From NCBI GenBank assembly GCA_035048485.1, contig CM068590.1, forward strand, positions 8,049,329 through 8,113,328: a DNA stretch of 64,000 bases. Reading direction: 5' to 3'. A program made the translations under genes and the position numbers. The notes beneath the pieces were generated by a model, which saw nothing but the letters and a program-made list of their open reading frames with translations, was not told the origin of the DNA and ran no database searches. The stretch comes from Pteria penguin. Taxonomy: Eukaryota > Mollusca > Bivalvia > Pterioida > Pteriidae. Positions 49,601 through 62,500 of the stretch are shown here, piece by piece (the first letter of the stretch is position 1; the number at the start of each line of letters is the position of its first letter).

Positions 49601-52600
49601 ACCACTTGTAGAATTCTATCTTTCGATCTCACAGAGTTATAACCCTTTTTTATTTGTAAACAAAGGAGATTTTCTTCTTGAAACCCGTTTTTCTTTAATA
49701 AAGACCCTTAAACCCTACCAAACCCTATCAAATTTGGTATCAGTGGAAAGGTCTTGACCTCACCTTTCATGTGATACCACTTGTAGAATTCTATCTTTCG
49801 ATCCCACAGAGTTATAACCCTTTTTTTTTGTAAACAAAGGAGATTTTCCCCTTGAAACCCGTTTTTCTTTAATAAAGACCCTTAAACCCTACCAAACCCT
49901 ATCAAATTTGGTATCAGTGGAAAGGTCTTGACCTCACCTTTCATGTGATACCACTTGTAGAATTCTATCTTTCGATCTCACAGAGTTATAACCCTTTTTT
50001 ATTTGTAAACAAAGGAGATTTTCTTCTTGAAACCCGTTTTTCTTTAATAAAGACCCTTAAACCATACCAAAAACTATCAAATTTGGTATCAGTGGAAAGG
50101 TCTTGACCTCACCTTTCATGTGATACCACTTGTAGAAATCTATCTTTCGATCCCACAGAGTTATAACCCTTTTTTTGTAAACAAAGGAGATTTTCCCCTT
50201 GAAACCCGTTTTTCTTTAATAAAGACCCTTAAACCCTACCCAACCCTATCAAATTTGGTATCAGTGGAAAGGTCTTGACCTCACCTTTCATGTGATACCA
50301 CTTGTAGAATTCTATCTTTCGATCCCACAGAGTTATAACCCTTTTTTATTTGTAAACAAAGGAGATTTTCTTCTTGAAACCCGTTTTTCTTTAATAAAGA
50401 CCCTTAAACCCTACCAAACCCTATCAAATTTGGTATCAGTGGAAAGGTCTTGACCTCACCTTTCATGTGATACCACTTGTAGAATTCTATCTTTCGATCC
50501 CACAGAGTTATAACCCTTTTTTTTGTAAACAAAGGAGATTTTCCCCTTGAAACCCGTTTTTCTTTAATAAAGACCCTTAAACCCTACCAAACCCTATCAA
50601 ATTTGGTATCAGTGGAAAGGTCTTGACCTCACCTTTCATGTGATACCACTTGTAGAATTCTATCTTTCGATCCCACAGAGTTATAACCCTTTTTTATTTG
50701 TAAACAAAGGAGATTTTCCTCTTGAAACCCGTTTTTCTTTAATAAAGACCCTTAAACCCTACCAAACCCTATCAAATTTGGTATCAGTGGAAAGGTCTTG
50801 ACCTCACCTTTCATGTGATACCACTTGTAGAATTCTATCTTTCGATCCCACAGAGTTATAACCCTTTTTTATTTGTAAACAAAGGAGATTTTCCCCTTGA
50901 AACCCGTTTTTCTTTAATAAAGACCCTTAAACCCTACCAAACCCTATCAAATTTGGTATCAGTGGAAAGGTCTTGACCTCACCTTTCATGTGATACCACT
51001 TGTAGAATTCTATCTTTCGATCTCACAGAGTTATAACCCTTTTTTATTTGTAAACAAAGGAGATTTTCTTCTTGAAACCCGTTTTTCTTTAATAAAGACC
51101 CTTAAACCCTACCAAACCCTATCAAATTTGGTATCAGTGGAAAGGTCTTGACCTCACCTTTCATGTGATACCACTTGTAGAATTCTATCTTTCGATCCCA
51201 CAGAGTTATAACCCTTTTTTTTTGTAAACAAAGGAGATTTTCCCCTTGAAACCCGTTTTTCTTTAATAAAGACCCTTAAACCCTACCAAACCCTATCAAA
51301 TTTGGTATCAGTGGAAAGGTCTTGACCTCACCTTTCATGTGATACCACTTGTAGAATTCTATCTTTCGATCCCACAGAGTTATAACCCTTTTTTATTTGT
51401 AAACAAAGGAGATTTTCTTCTTGAAACCCGTTTTTCTTTAATAAAGACCCTTAAACCATACCAAACCCTATCAAATTTGGTATCAGTGGAAAGGTCTTGA
51501 CCTCACCTTTCATGTGATACCACTTGTAGAATTCTATCTTTCGATCCCACAGAGTTATAACCCTTTTTTATTTGTAAACAAAGGAGATTTTCCTCTTGAA
51601 ACCCGTTTTTCTTTAATAAAGACCCTTAAACCCTACCAAACCCTATCAAATTTGGTATCAGTGGAAAGGTCTTGACCTCACCTTTCATGTGATACCACTT
51701 GTAGAATTCTATCTTTCGATCCCACAGAGTTATAACCCTTTTTTATTTGTAAACAAAGGAGATTTTCCTCTTGAAACCCGTTTTTCTTTAATAAAGACCC
51801 TTAAACCCTACCAAACCCTATCAAATTTGGTATCAGTGGAAAGGTCTTGACCTCACCTTTCATGTGATACCACTTGTAGAATTCTATCTTTCGATCCCAC
51901 AGAGTTATAACCCTTTTTTATTTGTAAACAAAGGAGATTTTCCTCTTGAAACCCGTTTTTCTTTAATAAAGACCCTTAAACCCTACCAAACCCTATCAAA
52001 TTTGGTATCAGTGGAAAGGTCTTGACCTCACCTTTCATGTGATACCACTTGTAGAATTCTATCTTTCGATCCCACAGAGTTATAACCCTTTTTTATTTGT
52101 AAACAAAGGAGATTTTCCTCTTGAAACCCGTTTTTCTTTAATAAAGACCCTTAAACCCTACCAAACCCTATCAAATTTGGTATCAGTGGAAAGGTCTTGA
52201 CCTCACCTTTCATGTGATACCACTTGTAGAATTCTATCTTTCGATCCCACAGAGTTATAACCCTTTTTTATTTGTAAACAAAGGAGATTTTCCCCTTGAA
52301 ACCCGTTTTTCTTTAATAAAGACCCTTAAACCCTACCAAACCCTATCAAATTTGTATCAGTGGAAAGGTCTTGACCTCACCTTTCATGTGATACCACTTG
52401 TAGAATTCTATCTTTCGATCCCACAGAGTTATAACCCTTTTTTATTTGTAAACAAAGGAGATTTTCCTCTTGAAACCCGTTTTTCTTTAATAAAGACCCT
52501 TAAACCCTACCAAACCCTATCAAATTTGGTATCAGTGGAAAGGTCTTGACCTCACCTTTCATGTGATACCACTTGTAGAATTCTATCTTTCGATCCCACA

Positions 52601-53900
52601 GAGTTATAACCCTTTTTTTGTAAACAAAGGAGATTTTCCCCTTGAAACCCGTTTTTCTTTAATAAAGACCCTTAAACCCTACCAAACCCTATCAAATTTG
52701 GTATCAGTGGAAAGGTCTTGACCTCACCTTTCATGTGATACCACTTGTAGAATTCTATCTTTCGATCCCACAGAGTTATAACCCTTTTTTATTTGTAAAC
52801 AAAGGAGATTTTCCTCTTGAAACCCGTTTTTCTTTAATAAAGACCCTTAAACCCTACCAAACCCTATCAAATTTGGTATCAGTGGAAAGGTCTTGACCTC
52901 ACCTTTCATGTGATACCACTTGTAGAATTCTATCTTTCGATCCCACAGAGTTATAACCCTTTTTTATTTGTAAACAAAGGAGATTTTCCCCTTGAAACCC
53001 GTTTTTCTTTAATAAAGACCCTTAAACCCTACAAACCCTATCAAATTTGGTATCAGTGGAAAGGTCTTGACCTCACCTTTCATGTGATACCACTTGTAGA
53101 ATTCTATCTTTCGATCCCACAGAGTTATAACCCTTTTTTTATTTGTAAACAAAGGAGATTTTCCCCTTGAAACCCGTTTTTCTTTAATAAAGACCCTTAA
53201 ACCCTACCAAACCCTATCAAATTTGGTATCAGTGGAAAGGTCTTGACCTCACCTTTCATGTGATACCACTTGTAGAATTCTATCTTTCGATCCCACAGAG
53301 TTATAACCCTTTTTTATTTGTAAACAAAGGAGATTTTCCCCTTGAAACCCGTTTTTCTTTAATAAAGACCCTTAAACCCTACCAAACCCTATCAAATTTG
53401 GTATCAGTGGAAAGGTCTTGACCTCACCTTTCATGTGATACCACTTGTAGAATTCTATCTTTCGATCCCACAGAGTTATAACCCTTTTTTATTTGTAAAC
53501 AAAGGAGATTTTCTTCTTGAAACCCGTTTTTCTTTAATAAAGACCCTTAAACCCTACCAAACCCTATCAAATTTGGTATCAGTGGAAAGGTCTTGACCTC
53601 ACCTTTCATGTGATACCACTTGTAGAATTCTATCTTTCGATCCCACAGAGTTATAACCCTTTTTTATTTGTAAACAAAGGAGATTTTCCCTTTGAAACCC
53701 GTTTTTCTTTAATAAAGACCCTTAAACCCTACCAAACCCTATCAAATTTGGTATCAGTGGAAAGGTCTTGACCTCACCTTTCATGTGATACCACTTGTAG
53801 AATTCTATCTTTCGATCCCACAGAGTTATAACCCTTTTTTTGTAAACAAAGGAGATTTTCCCTTTGAAACCCGTTTTTCTTTAATAAAGACCCTTAAACC
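46700..53900 (+). repeat. 175-bp satellite array, block 3b (four-monomer phrase, short-T variants)
   Basis: About 41 monomers. A shortened form, CCCTTTTTTTGTAAAC lacking the usual ATT, marks monomers near 47557, 47907, 48779, 49130, 50174, 52615 and 53838, with related eight- or nine-T forms near 49826, 50521 and 51217. Spacings are multiples of one monomer, often two or four. The phrase CCCCTTG, CCTCTTG, CCCCTTG followed by CTCACAG, then CTTCTTG followed by the short-T form, occurs around 49.15, 50.54 and, with one extra monomer, 47.93 kb. Confidence 0.85.
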
Positions 53901-56537
53901 CTACCAAACCCTATCAAATTTGGTATCAGTGGAAAGGTCTTGACCTCACCTTTCATGTGATACCACTTGTAGAATTCTATCTTTCGATCCCACAGAGTTA
54001 TAACCCTTTTTTATTTGTAAAAAAAGCAGATTTTTTTCTTGAAACCCGTTTTTCTTTAATAAAGACCCTTAAACCATACCAAACCCTATCAAATTTGGTA
54101 TCAGTGGAAAGGTCTTGACCTCACCTTTCATGTGATACCACTTGTAGAATTCTATCTTTCGATCCCACAGAGTTATAACCCTTTTTATTTGTAAACAAAG
54201 GAGATTTTCCCTTGAAACCCGTTTTTCTTTAATAAAGACCCTTAAACCCTACCAAACCCTATCAAATTTGGTATCAGTGGAAAGGTCTTGACCTCACCTT
54301 TCATGTGATACCACTTGTAGAATTCTATCTTTCGATCCCACAGAGTTATAACCCTTTTTATTTGTAAACAAAGGAGATTTTCCCTTTGAAACCCGTTTTT
54401 CTTTAATAAAGACCCTTAAACCATACCAAACCCTATCAAATTTGGTATCAGTGGAAAGGTCTTGACCTCACCTTTCATGTGATACCACTTGTAGAATTCT
54501 ATCTTTCGATCCCACAGAGTTATAACCCTTTTTTTATTGTAAACAAAGGAGATTTTCCTCTTGAAACCCGTTTTTCTTTAATAAAGACCCTTAAACCCTA
54601 CCAAACCCTATCAAATTTGGTATCAGTGGAAAGGTCTTGACCTCACCTTTCATGTGATACCACTTGTAGAATTCTATCTTTCGATCCCACAGAATTATAA
54701 CATTTTTTTTATTGTAAACAAAGGAGATTTCCCCTTGAAACCCGTTTTTCTTTAATAAAGACCCTTAAACCCTACCAAACCCTATCAAATTTGGTATCAG
54801 TGGAAAGGTCTTGACCTCACCTTTCATGTGATACCACTTGTAGAATTCTATCTTTCGATCCCACAGAGTTATAACCCTTTTTTATTTGTAAACAAAGGAG
54901 ATTTTCCCCTTGAAACCGTTTTTCTTTAATAAAGACCCTTAAACCCTACCAAACCCTATCAAATTTGGTATCAGTGGAAAGGTCTTGACCTCACCTTTCA
55001 TGTGATACCACTTGTAGAATTCTATCTTTCGATCCCACAGAGTTATAACCCTTTTTTATTTGTAAACAAAGGAGATTTTCCCCTTGAAACCCGTTTTTCT
55101 TTAATAAAGACCCTTAAACCCTACCAAACCCTATCAAATTTGGTATCAGTGGAAAGGTCTTGACCTCACCTTTCATGTGATACCACTTGTAGAATTCTAT
55201 CTTTCGATCCCACAGAGTTATAACCCTTTTTTATTTGTAAACAAAGGAGATTTTCCTCTTGAAACCCGTTTTTCTTTAATAAAGACCCTTAAACCCTACC
55301 AAACCCTATCAAATTTGGTATCAGTGGAAAGGTCTTGACCTCACCTTTCATGTGATACCACTTGTAGAATTCTATCTTTCGATCCCACAGAGTTATAACC
55401 CTTTTTATTTGTAAACAAAGGAGATTTTCCTCTTGAAACCCGTTTTTCTTTAATAAAGACCCTTAAACCCTACCAAACCCTATCAAATTTGGTATCAGTG
55501 GAAAGGTCTTGACCTCACCTTTCATGTGATACCACTTGTAGAATTCTATCTTTCGATCCCACAGAGTTATAACCCTTTTTATTTGTAAACAAAGGAGATT
55601 TCCCCTTGAAACCCGTTTTTCTTTAATAAAGACCCTTAAACCCTACCAAACCCTATCAAATTTGGTATCAGTGGAAAGGTCTTGACCTCACCTTTCATGT
55701 GATACCACTTGTAGAATTCTATCTTTCGATCCCACAGAGTTATAACCCTTTTTTATTTGTAAACAAAGGAGATTTTCCCCTTGAAACCCGTTTTTCTTTA
55801 ATAAAGACCCTTAAACCCTACCAAACCCTATCAAATTTGGTATCAGTGGAAAGGTCTTGACCTCACCTTTCATGTGATACCACTTGTAGAATTCTATCTT
55901 TCGATCCCACAGAGTTATAACCCTTTTTTATTTGTAAACAAAGGAGATTTTCCCCTTGAAACCCGTTTTTCTTTAATAAAGACCCTTAAACCCTACCAAA
56001 CCCTATCAAATTTGGTATCAGTGGAAAGGTCTTGACCTCACCTTTCATGTGATACCACTTGTAGAATTCTATCTTTCGATCCCACAGAGTTATAACCCTT
56101 TTTTATTTGTAAACAAAGGAGATTTTCCCCTTGAAACCCGTTTTTCTTTAATAAAGACCCTTAAACCCTACCAAACCCTATCAAATTTGGTATCAGTGGA
56201 AAGGTCTTGACCTCACCTTTCATGTGATACCACTTGTAGAATTCTATCTTTCGATCCCCCAGAGTTATAACCCTTTTTTATTTGTAAACAAAGGAGATTT
56301 TCCTCTTGAAACCCGTTTTTCTTTAATAAAGACCTTTAAACCCTACCAAACCCTATCAAATTTGGTATCAGTGGAAAGGTCTTGACCTCACCTTTCATGT
56401 GATACCACTTGTAGAATTCTATCTTTCGATCCCACAGAGTTATAACCCTTTTTTATTTGTAAACAAAGGAGATTTTCCCCTTGAAACCCGTTTTTCTTTA
56501 ATAAAGACCCTTAAACCCTACCAAACCCTATCAAATT

Positions 56538-56582
56538 TGGTATCAGTGGAAAGGTCTTGACCTCACCTTTCATGTGATACCA
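56538..56582. repeat. Conserved 45-base dyad inside the monomer (reference copy)
   Basis: Left arm TGGTATCAGTGGAAAGGT (56538-56555) and right arm ACCTTTCATGTGATACCA (56565-56582) are reverse complements at 15 of 18 positions, around a nine-base loop CTTGACCTC. The three mismatches are clustered, leaving an 8-pair outer stem and a 7-pair inner stem. A smaller alternative, GGTCTTGACC, overlaps the loop. The same inverted repeat is present in nearly every monomer of the window. Confidence 0.9.
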
Positions 56583-56586
56583 CTTG

Positions 56587-56596
56587 TAGAATTCTA
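56587..56596. repeat. Conserved 10-base palindrome with EcoRI site (reference copy)
   Basis: TAGAATTCTA is a perfect palindrome four bases after the dyad. It contains GAATTC, so EcoRI should cut most of the array into about 175-base pieces. Type-3 and type-5 monomers read TAGAAATCTA and lose the site. Confidence 0.92.
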
Positions 56597-59500
56597 TCTT
56601 TCGATCCCACAGAGTTATAACCCTTTTTTATTTGTAAACAAAGGAGATTTTCCCCTTGAAACCCGTTTTTCTTTAATAAAGACCCTTAAACCCTACCAAA
56701 CCCTATCAAATTTGGTATCAGTGGAAAGGTCTTGACCTCACCTTTCATGTGATACCACTTGTAGAATTCTATCTTTCGATCCCACAGAGTTATAACCCTT
56801 TTTTATTTGTAAACAAAGGAGATTTTCCCCTTGAAACCCGTTTTTCTTTAATAAAGACCCTTAAACCCTACCAAACCCTATCAAATTTGGTATCAGTGGA
56901 AAGGTCTTGACCTCACCTTTCATGTGATACCACTTGTAGAATTCTATCTTTCGATCCCACAGAGTTATAACCCTTTTTTATTTGTAAACAAAGGAGATTT
57001 TCCCCTTGAAACCCGTTTTTCTTTAATAAAGACCCTTAAACCCTACCAAACCCTATCAAATTTGGTATCAGTGGAAAGGTCTTGACCTCACCTTTCATGT
57101 GATACCACTTGTAGAATTCTATCTTTCGATCCCACAGAGTTATAACCCTTTTTTATTTGTAAACAAAGGAGATTTTCCCTTGAAACCCGTTTTTCTTTAA
57201 TAAAGACCCTTAAACCCTACCAAACCCTATCAAATTTGGTATCAGTGGAAAGGTCTTGACCTCACCTTTCATGTGATACCACTTGTAGAATTCTATCTTT
57301 CGATCCCACAGAGTTATAACCCTTTTTTATTTGTAAACAAAGGAGATTTTCCTCTTGAAACCCGTTTTTCTTTAATAAAGACCCTTAAACCCTACCAAAC
57401 CCTATCAAATTTGGTATCAGTGGAAAGGTCTTGACCTCACCTTTCATGTGATACCACTTGTAGAATTCTATCTTTCGATCCCACAGAGTTATAACCCTTT
57501 TTTATTTGTAAACAAAGGAGATTTTCCCTTGAAACCCGTTTTTCTTTAATAAAGACCCTTAAACCCTACCAAACCCTATCAAATTTGGTATCAGTGGAAA
57601 GGTCTTGACCTCACCTTTCATGTGATACCACTTGTAGAATTCTATCTTTCGATCCCACAGAGTTATAACCCTTTTTTATTTGTAAACAAAGGAGATTTTC
57701 CCCTTGAAACCCGTTTTTCTTTAATAAAGACCCTTAAACCCTACCAAACCCTATCAAATTTGGTATCAGTGGAAAGGTCTTGACCTCACCTTTCATGTGA
57801 TACCACTTGTAGAATTCTATCTTTCGATCCCACAGAGTTATAACCCTTTTTTATTTGTAAACAAAGGAGATTTTCCCTTGAAACCCGTTTTTCTTTAATA
57901 AAGACCCTTAAACCCTACCAAACCCTATCAAATTTGGTATCAGTGGAAAGGTCTTGACCTCACCTTTCATGTGATACCACTTGTAGAATTCTATCTTTCG
58001 ATCCCACAGAGTTATAACCCTTTTTTATTTGTAAACAAAGGAGATTTTCCCCTTGAAACCCGTTTTTCTTTAATAAAGACCCTTTAAACCTACCAAACCC
58101 TATCAAATTTGGTATCAGTGGAAAGGTCTTGACCTCACCTTTCATGTGATACCACTTGTAGAATTCTATCTTTCGATCCCACAGAGTTATAACCCTTTTT
58201 TATTTGTAAACAAAGGAGATTTTCCCCTTGAAACCCGTTTTTCTTTAATAAAGACCCTTAAACCCTACCAAACCCTATCAAATTTGGTATCAGTGGAAAG
58301 GTCTTGACCTCACCTTTCATGTGATACCACTTGTAGAATTCTATCTTTCGATCCCACAGAGTTATAACCCTTTTTTATTTGTAAACAAAGGAGATTTTCC
58401 CCTTGAAACCCGTTTTTCTTTAATAAAGACCCTTAAACCCTACCAAACCCTATCAAATTTGGTATCAGTGGAAAGGTCTTGACCTCACCTTTCATGTGAT
58501 ACCACTTGTAGAATTCTATCTTTCGATCCCACAGAGTTATAACCCTTTTTTATTTGTAAACAAAGGAGATTTTCCCCTTGAAACCCGTTTTTCTTTAATA
58601 AAGACCCTTAAACCCTACCAAACCCTATCAAATTTGGTATCAGTGGAAAGGTCTTGACCTCACCTTTCATGTGATACCACTTGTAGAATTCTATCTTTCG
58701 ATCCCACAGAGTTATAACCCTTTTTTATTTGTAAACAAAGGAGATTTTCCCTTGAAACCCGTTTTTCTTTAATAAAGACCCTTAAACCCTACCAAACCCT
58801 ATCAAATTTGGTATCAGTGGAAAGGTCTTGACCTCACCTTTCATGTGATACCACTTGTAGAATTCTATCTTTCGATCCCACAGAGTTATAACCCTTTTTT
58901 ATTTGTAAACAAAGGAGATTTTCCCCTTGAAACCCGTTTTTCTTTAATAAAGAACCTTAAACCCTACCAAACCCTATCAAATTTGGTATCAGTGGAAAGG
59001 TCTTGACCTCACCTTTCATGTGATACCACTTGTAGAATTCTATCTTTCGATCCCACAGAGTTATAACCCTTTTTTATTTGTAAACAAAGGAGATTTTCCT
59101 CTTGAAACCCGTTTTTCTTTAATAAAGACCCTTAAACCCTACCAAACCCTATCAAATTTGGTATCAGTGGAAAGGTCTTGACCTCACCTTTCATGTGATA
59201 CCACTTGTAGAATTCTATCTTTCGATCCCACAGAGTTATAACCCTTTTTTATTTGTAAACAAAGGAGATTTTCCTCTTGAAACCCGTTTTTCTTTAATAA
59301 AGACCCTTAAACCCTACCAAACCCTATCAAATTTGGTATAAGTGGAAAGGTCTTGACCTCACCTTTCATGTGATACCACTTGTAGAATTCTATCTTTCGA
59401 TCCCACAGAGTTATAACCCTTTTTATTTGTAAACAAAGGAGATTTTCCCCTTGAAACCCGTTTTTCTTTAATAAAGACCCTTAAACCCTACCAAACCCTA

Positions 59501-62500
59501 TCAAATTTGGTATCAGTGGAAAGGTCTTGACCTCACCTTTCATGTGATACCACTTGTAGAATTCTATCTTTCGATCCCACAGAGTTATAACCCTTTTTAT
59601 TTGTAAACAAAGGAGATTTTCCCCTTGAAACCCGTTTTTCTTTAATAAAGACCCTTAAACCCTACCAAACCCTATCAAATTTGGTATCAGTGGAAAGGTC
59701 TTGACCTCACCTTTCATGTGATACCACTTGTAGAATTCTATCTTTCGATCCCACAGAGTTATAACCCTTTTTTATTTGTAAACAAAGGAGATTTTCCCCT
59801 TGAAACCCGTTTTTCTTTAATAAAGACCCTTAAACCCTACCAAACCCTATCAAATTTGGTATCAGTGGAAAGGTCTTGACCTCACCTTTCATGTGATACC
59901 ACTTGTAGAATTCTATCTTTCGATCCCACAGAGTTATAACCCTTTTTTATTTGTAAACAAAGGAGATTTTCCCCTTGAAACCCGTTTTTCTTTAATAAAG
60001 ACCCTTAAACCCTACCAAACCCTATCAAATTTGGTATCAGTGGAAAGGTCTTGACCTCACCTTTCATGTGATACCACTTGTAGAATTCTATCTTTCGATC
60101 CCACAGAGTTATAACCCTTTTTTATTTGTAAACAAAGGAGATTTTCCCCTTGAAACCCGTTTTTCTTTAATAAAGACCCTTAAACCCTACCAAACCCTAT
60201 CAAATTTGGTATCAGTGGAAAGGTCTTGACCTCACCTTTCATGTGATACCACTTGTAGAATTCTATCTTTCGATCCCACAGAGTTATAACCCTTTTTTAT
60301 TTGTAAACAAAGGAGATTTTCCCCTTGAAACCCGTTTTTCTTTAATAAAGACCCTTAAACCCTACCAAACCCTATCAAATTTGGTATCAGTGGAAAGGTC
60401 TTGACCTCACCTTTCATGTGATACCACTTGTAGAATTCTATCTTTCGATCCCACAGAGTTATAACCCTTTTTTATTTGTAAACAAAGGAGATTTTCCCCT
60501 TGAAACCCGTTTTTCTTTAATAAAGACCCTTAAACCCTACCAAACCCTATCAAATTTTGTATCAGTGGAAAGGTCTTGACCTCACCTTTCATGTGATACC
60601 ACTTGTAGAATTCTATCTTTCGATCCCACAGAGTTATAACCCTTTTTTATTTGTAAACAAAGGAGATTTTCCCTTGAAACCCGTTTTTCTTTAATAAAGA
60701 CCCTTAAACCCTACCAAACCCTATCAAATTTGGTATCAGTGGAAAGGTCTTGACCTCACCTTTCATGTGATACCACTTGTAGAATTCTATCTTTCGATCC
60801 CACAGAGTTATAACCCTTTTTTATTTGTAAACAAAGGAGATTTTCCCCTTGAAACCCGTTTTTCTTTAATAAAGACCCTTAAACCCTACCAAACCCTATC
60901 AAATTTGGTATCAGTGGAAAGGTCTTGACCTCACCTTTCATGTGATACCACTTGTAGAATTCTATCTTTCGATCCCACAGAGTTATAACCCTTTTTTATT
61001 TGTAAACAAAGGAGATTTTCCCCTTGAAACCCGTTTTTCTTTAATAAAGACCCTTAAACCCTACCAAACCCTATCAAATTTGGTATCAGTGGAAAGGTCT
61101 TGACCTCACCTTTCATGTGATACCACTTGTAGAATTCTATCTTTCGATCTCACAGAGTTATAACCCTTTTTTATTTGTAAACAAAGGAGATTTTCTTCTT
61201 GAAACCCGTTTTTCTTTAATAAAGACCCTTAAACCCTACCAAACCCTATCAAATTTGGTATCAGTGGAAAGGTCTTGACCTCACCTTTCATGTGATACCA
61301 CTTGTAGAATTCTATCTTTCGATCCCACAGAGTTATAACCCTTTTTTTTGTAAACAAAGGAGATTTTCCCCTTGAAACCCGTTTTTCTTTAATAAAGACC
61401 CTTAAACCCTACCAAACCCTATCAAATTTGGTATCAGTGGAAAGGTCTTGACCTCACCTTTCATGTGATACCACTTGTAGAATTCTATCTTTCGATCCCA
61501 CAGAGTTATAACCCTTTTTTATTTGTAAACAAAGGAGATTTTCCCTTTGAAACCCGTTTTTCTTTAATAAAGACCCTTAAACCCTACCAAACCCTATCAA
61601 ATTTGGTATCAGTGGAAAGGTCTTGACCTCACCTTTCATGTGATACCACTTGTAGAATTCTATCTTTCGATCTCACAGAGTTATAACCCTTTTTTATTTG
61701 TAAACAAAGGAGATTTTCCTCTTGAAACCCGTTTTTCTTTAATAAAGACCCTTAAACCCTACCAAACCCTATCAAATTTGGTATCAGTGGAAAGGTCTTG
61801 ACCTCACCTTTCATGTGATACCACTTGTAGAATTCTATCTTTCGATCCCACAGAGTTATAACCCTTTTTTATTTGTAAACAAAGGAGATTTTCCCCTTGA
61901 AACCCGTTTTTCTTTAATAAAGACCCTTAAACCCTACCAAACCCTATCAAATTTGGTATCAGTGGAAAGGTCTTGACCTCACCTTTCATGTGATACCACT
62001 TGTAGAATTCTATCTTTCGATCCACAGAGTTATAACCCTTTTTTATTTGTAAACAAAGGAGATTTTCCCCTTGAAACCCGTTTTTCTTTAATAAAGACCC
62101 TTAAACCCTACCAAACCCTATCAAATTTGGTATCAGTGGAAAGGTCTTGACCTCACCTTTCATGTGATACCACTTGTAGAATTCTATCTTTCGATCCCAC
62201 AGAGTTATAACCCTTTTTTATTTGTAAACAAAGGAAATTCCCCTTGAAACCCGTTTTTCTTTAATAAAGACCCTTAAACCCTACCAAACCCTCTCAAATT
62301 TGGTATCAGTGGAAAGGTCTTGACCTCACCTTTCATGTGATACCACTTGTAGAATTCTATCTTTCGATCCCACAGAGTTATAACCCTTTTTTATTTGTAA
62401 ACAAAGGAGATTTTCCCCTTGAAACCCGTTTTTCTTTAATAAAGACCCTTAAACCCTACCAAACCCTATCAAATTTGGTATCAGTGGAAAGGTCTTGACC

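Noticed and set aside
56550..56745. CENP-B box in the monomer
   Set aside because: The best fit, around CCCGTTTTTCTTTAA, matches only about seven of nine essential bases and lacks the CGAA half, so it is not a recognised box.
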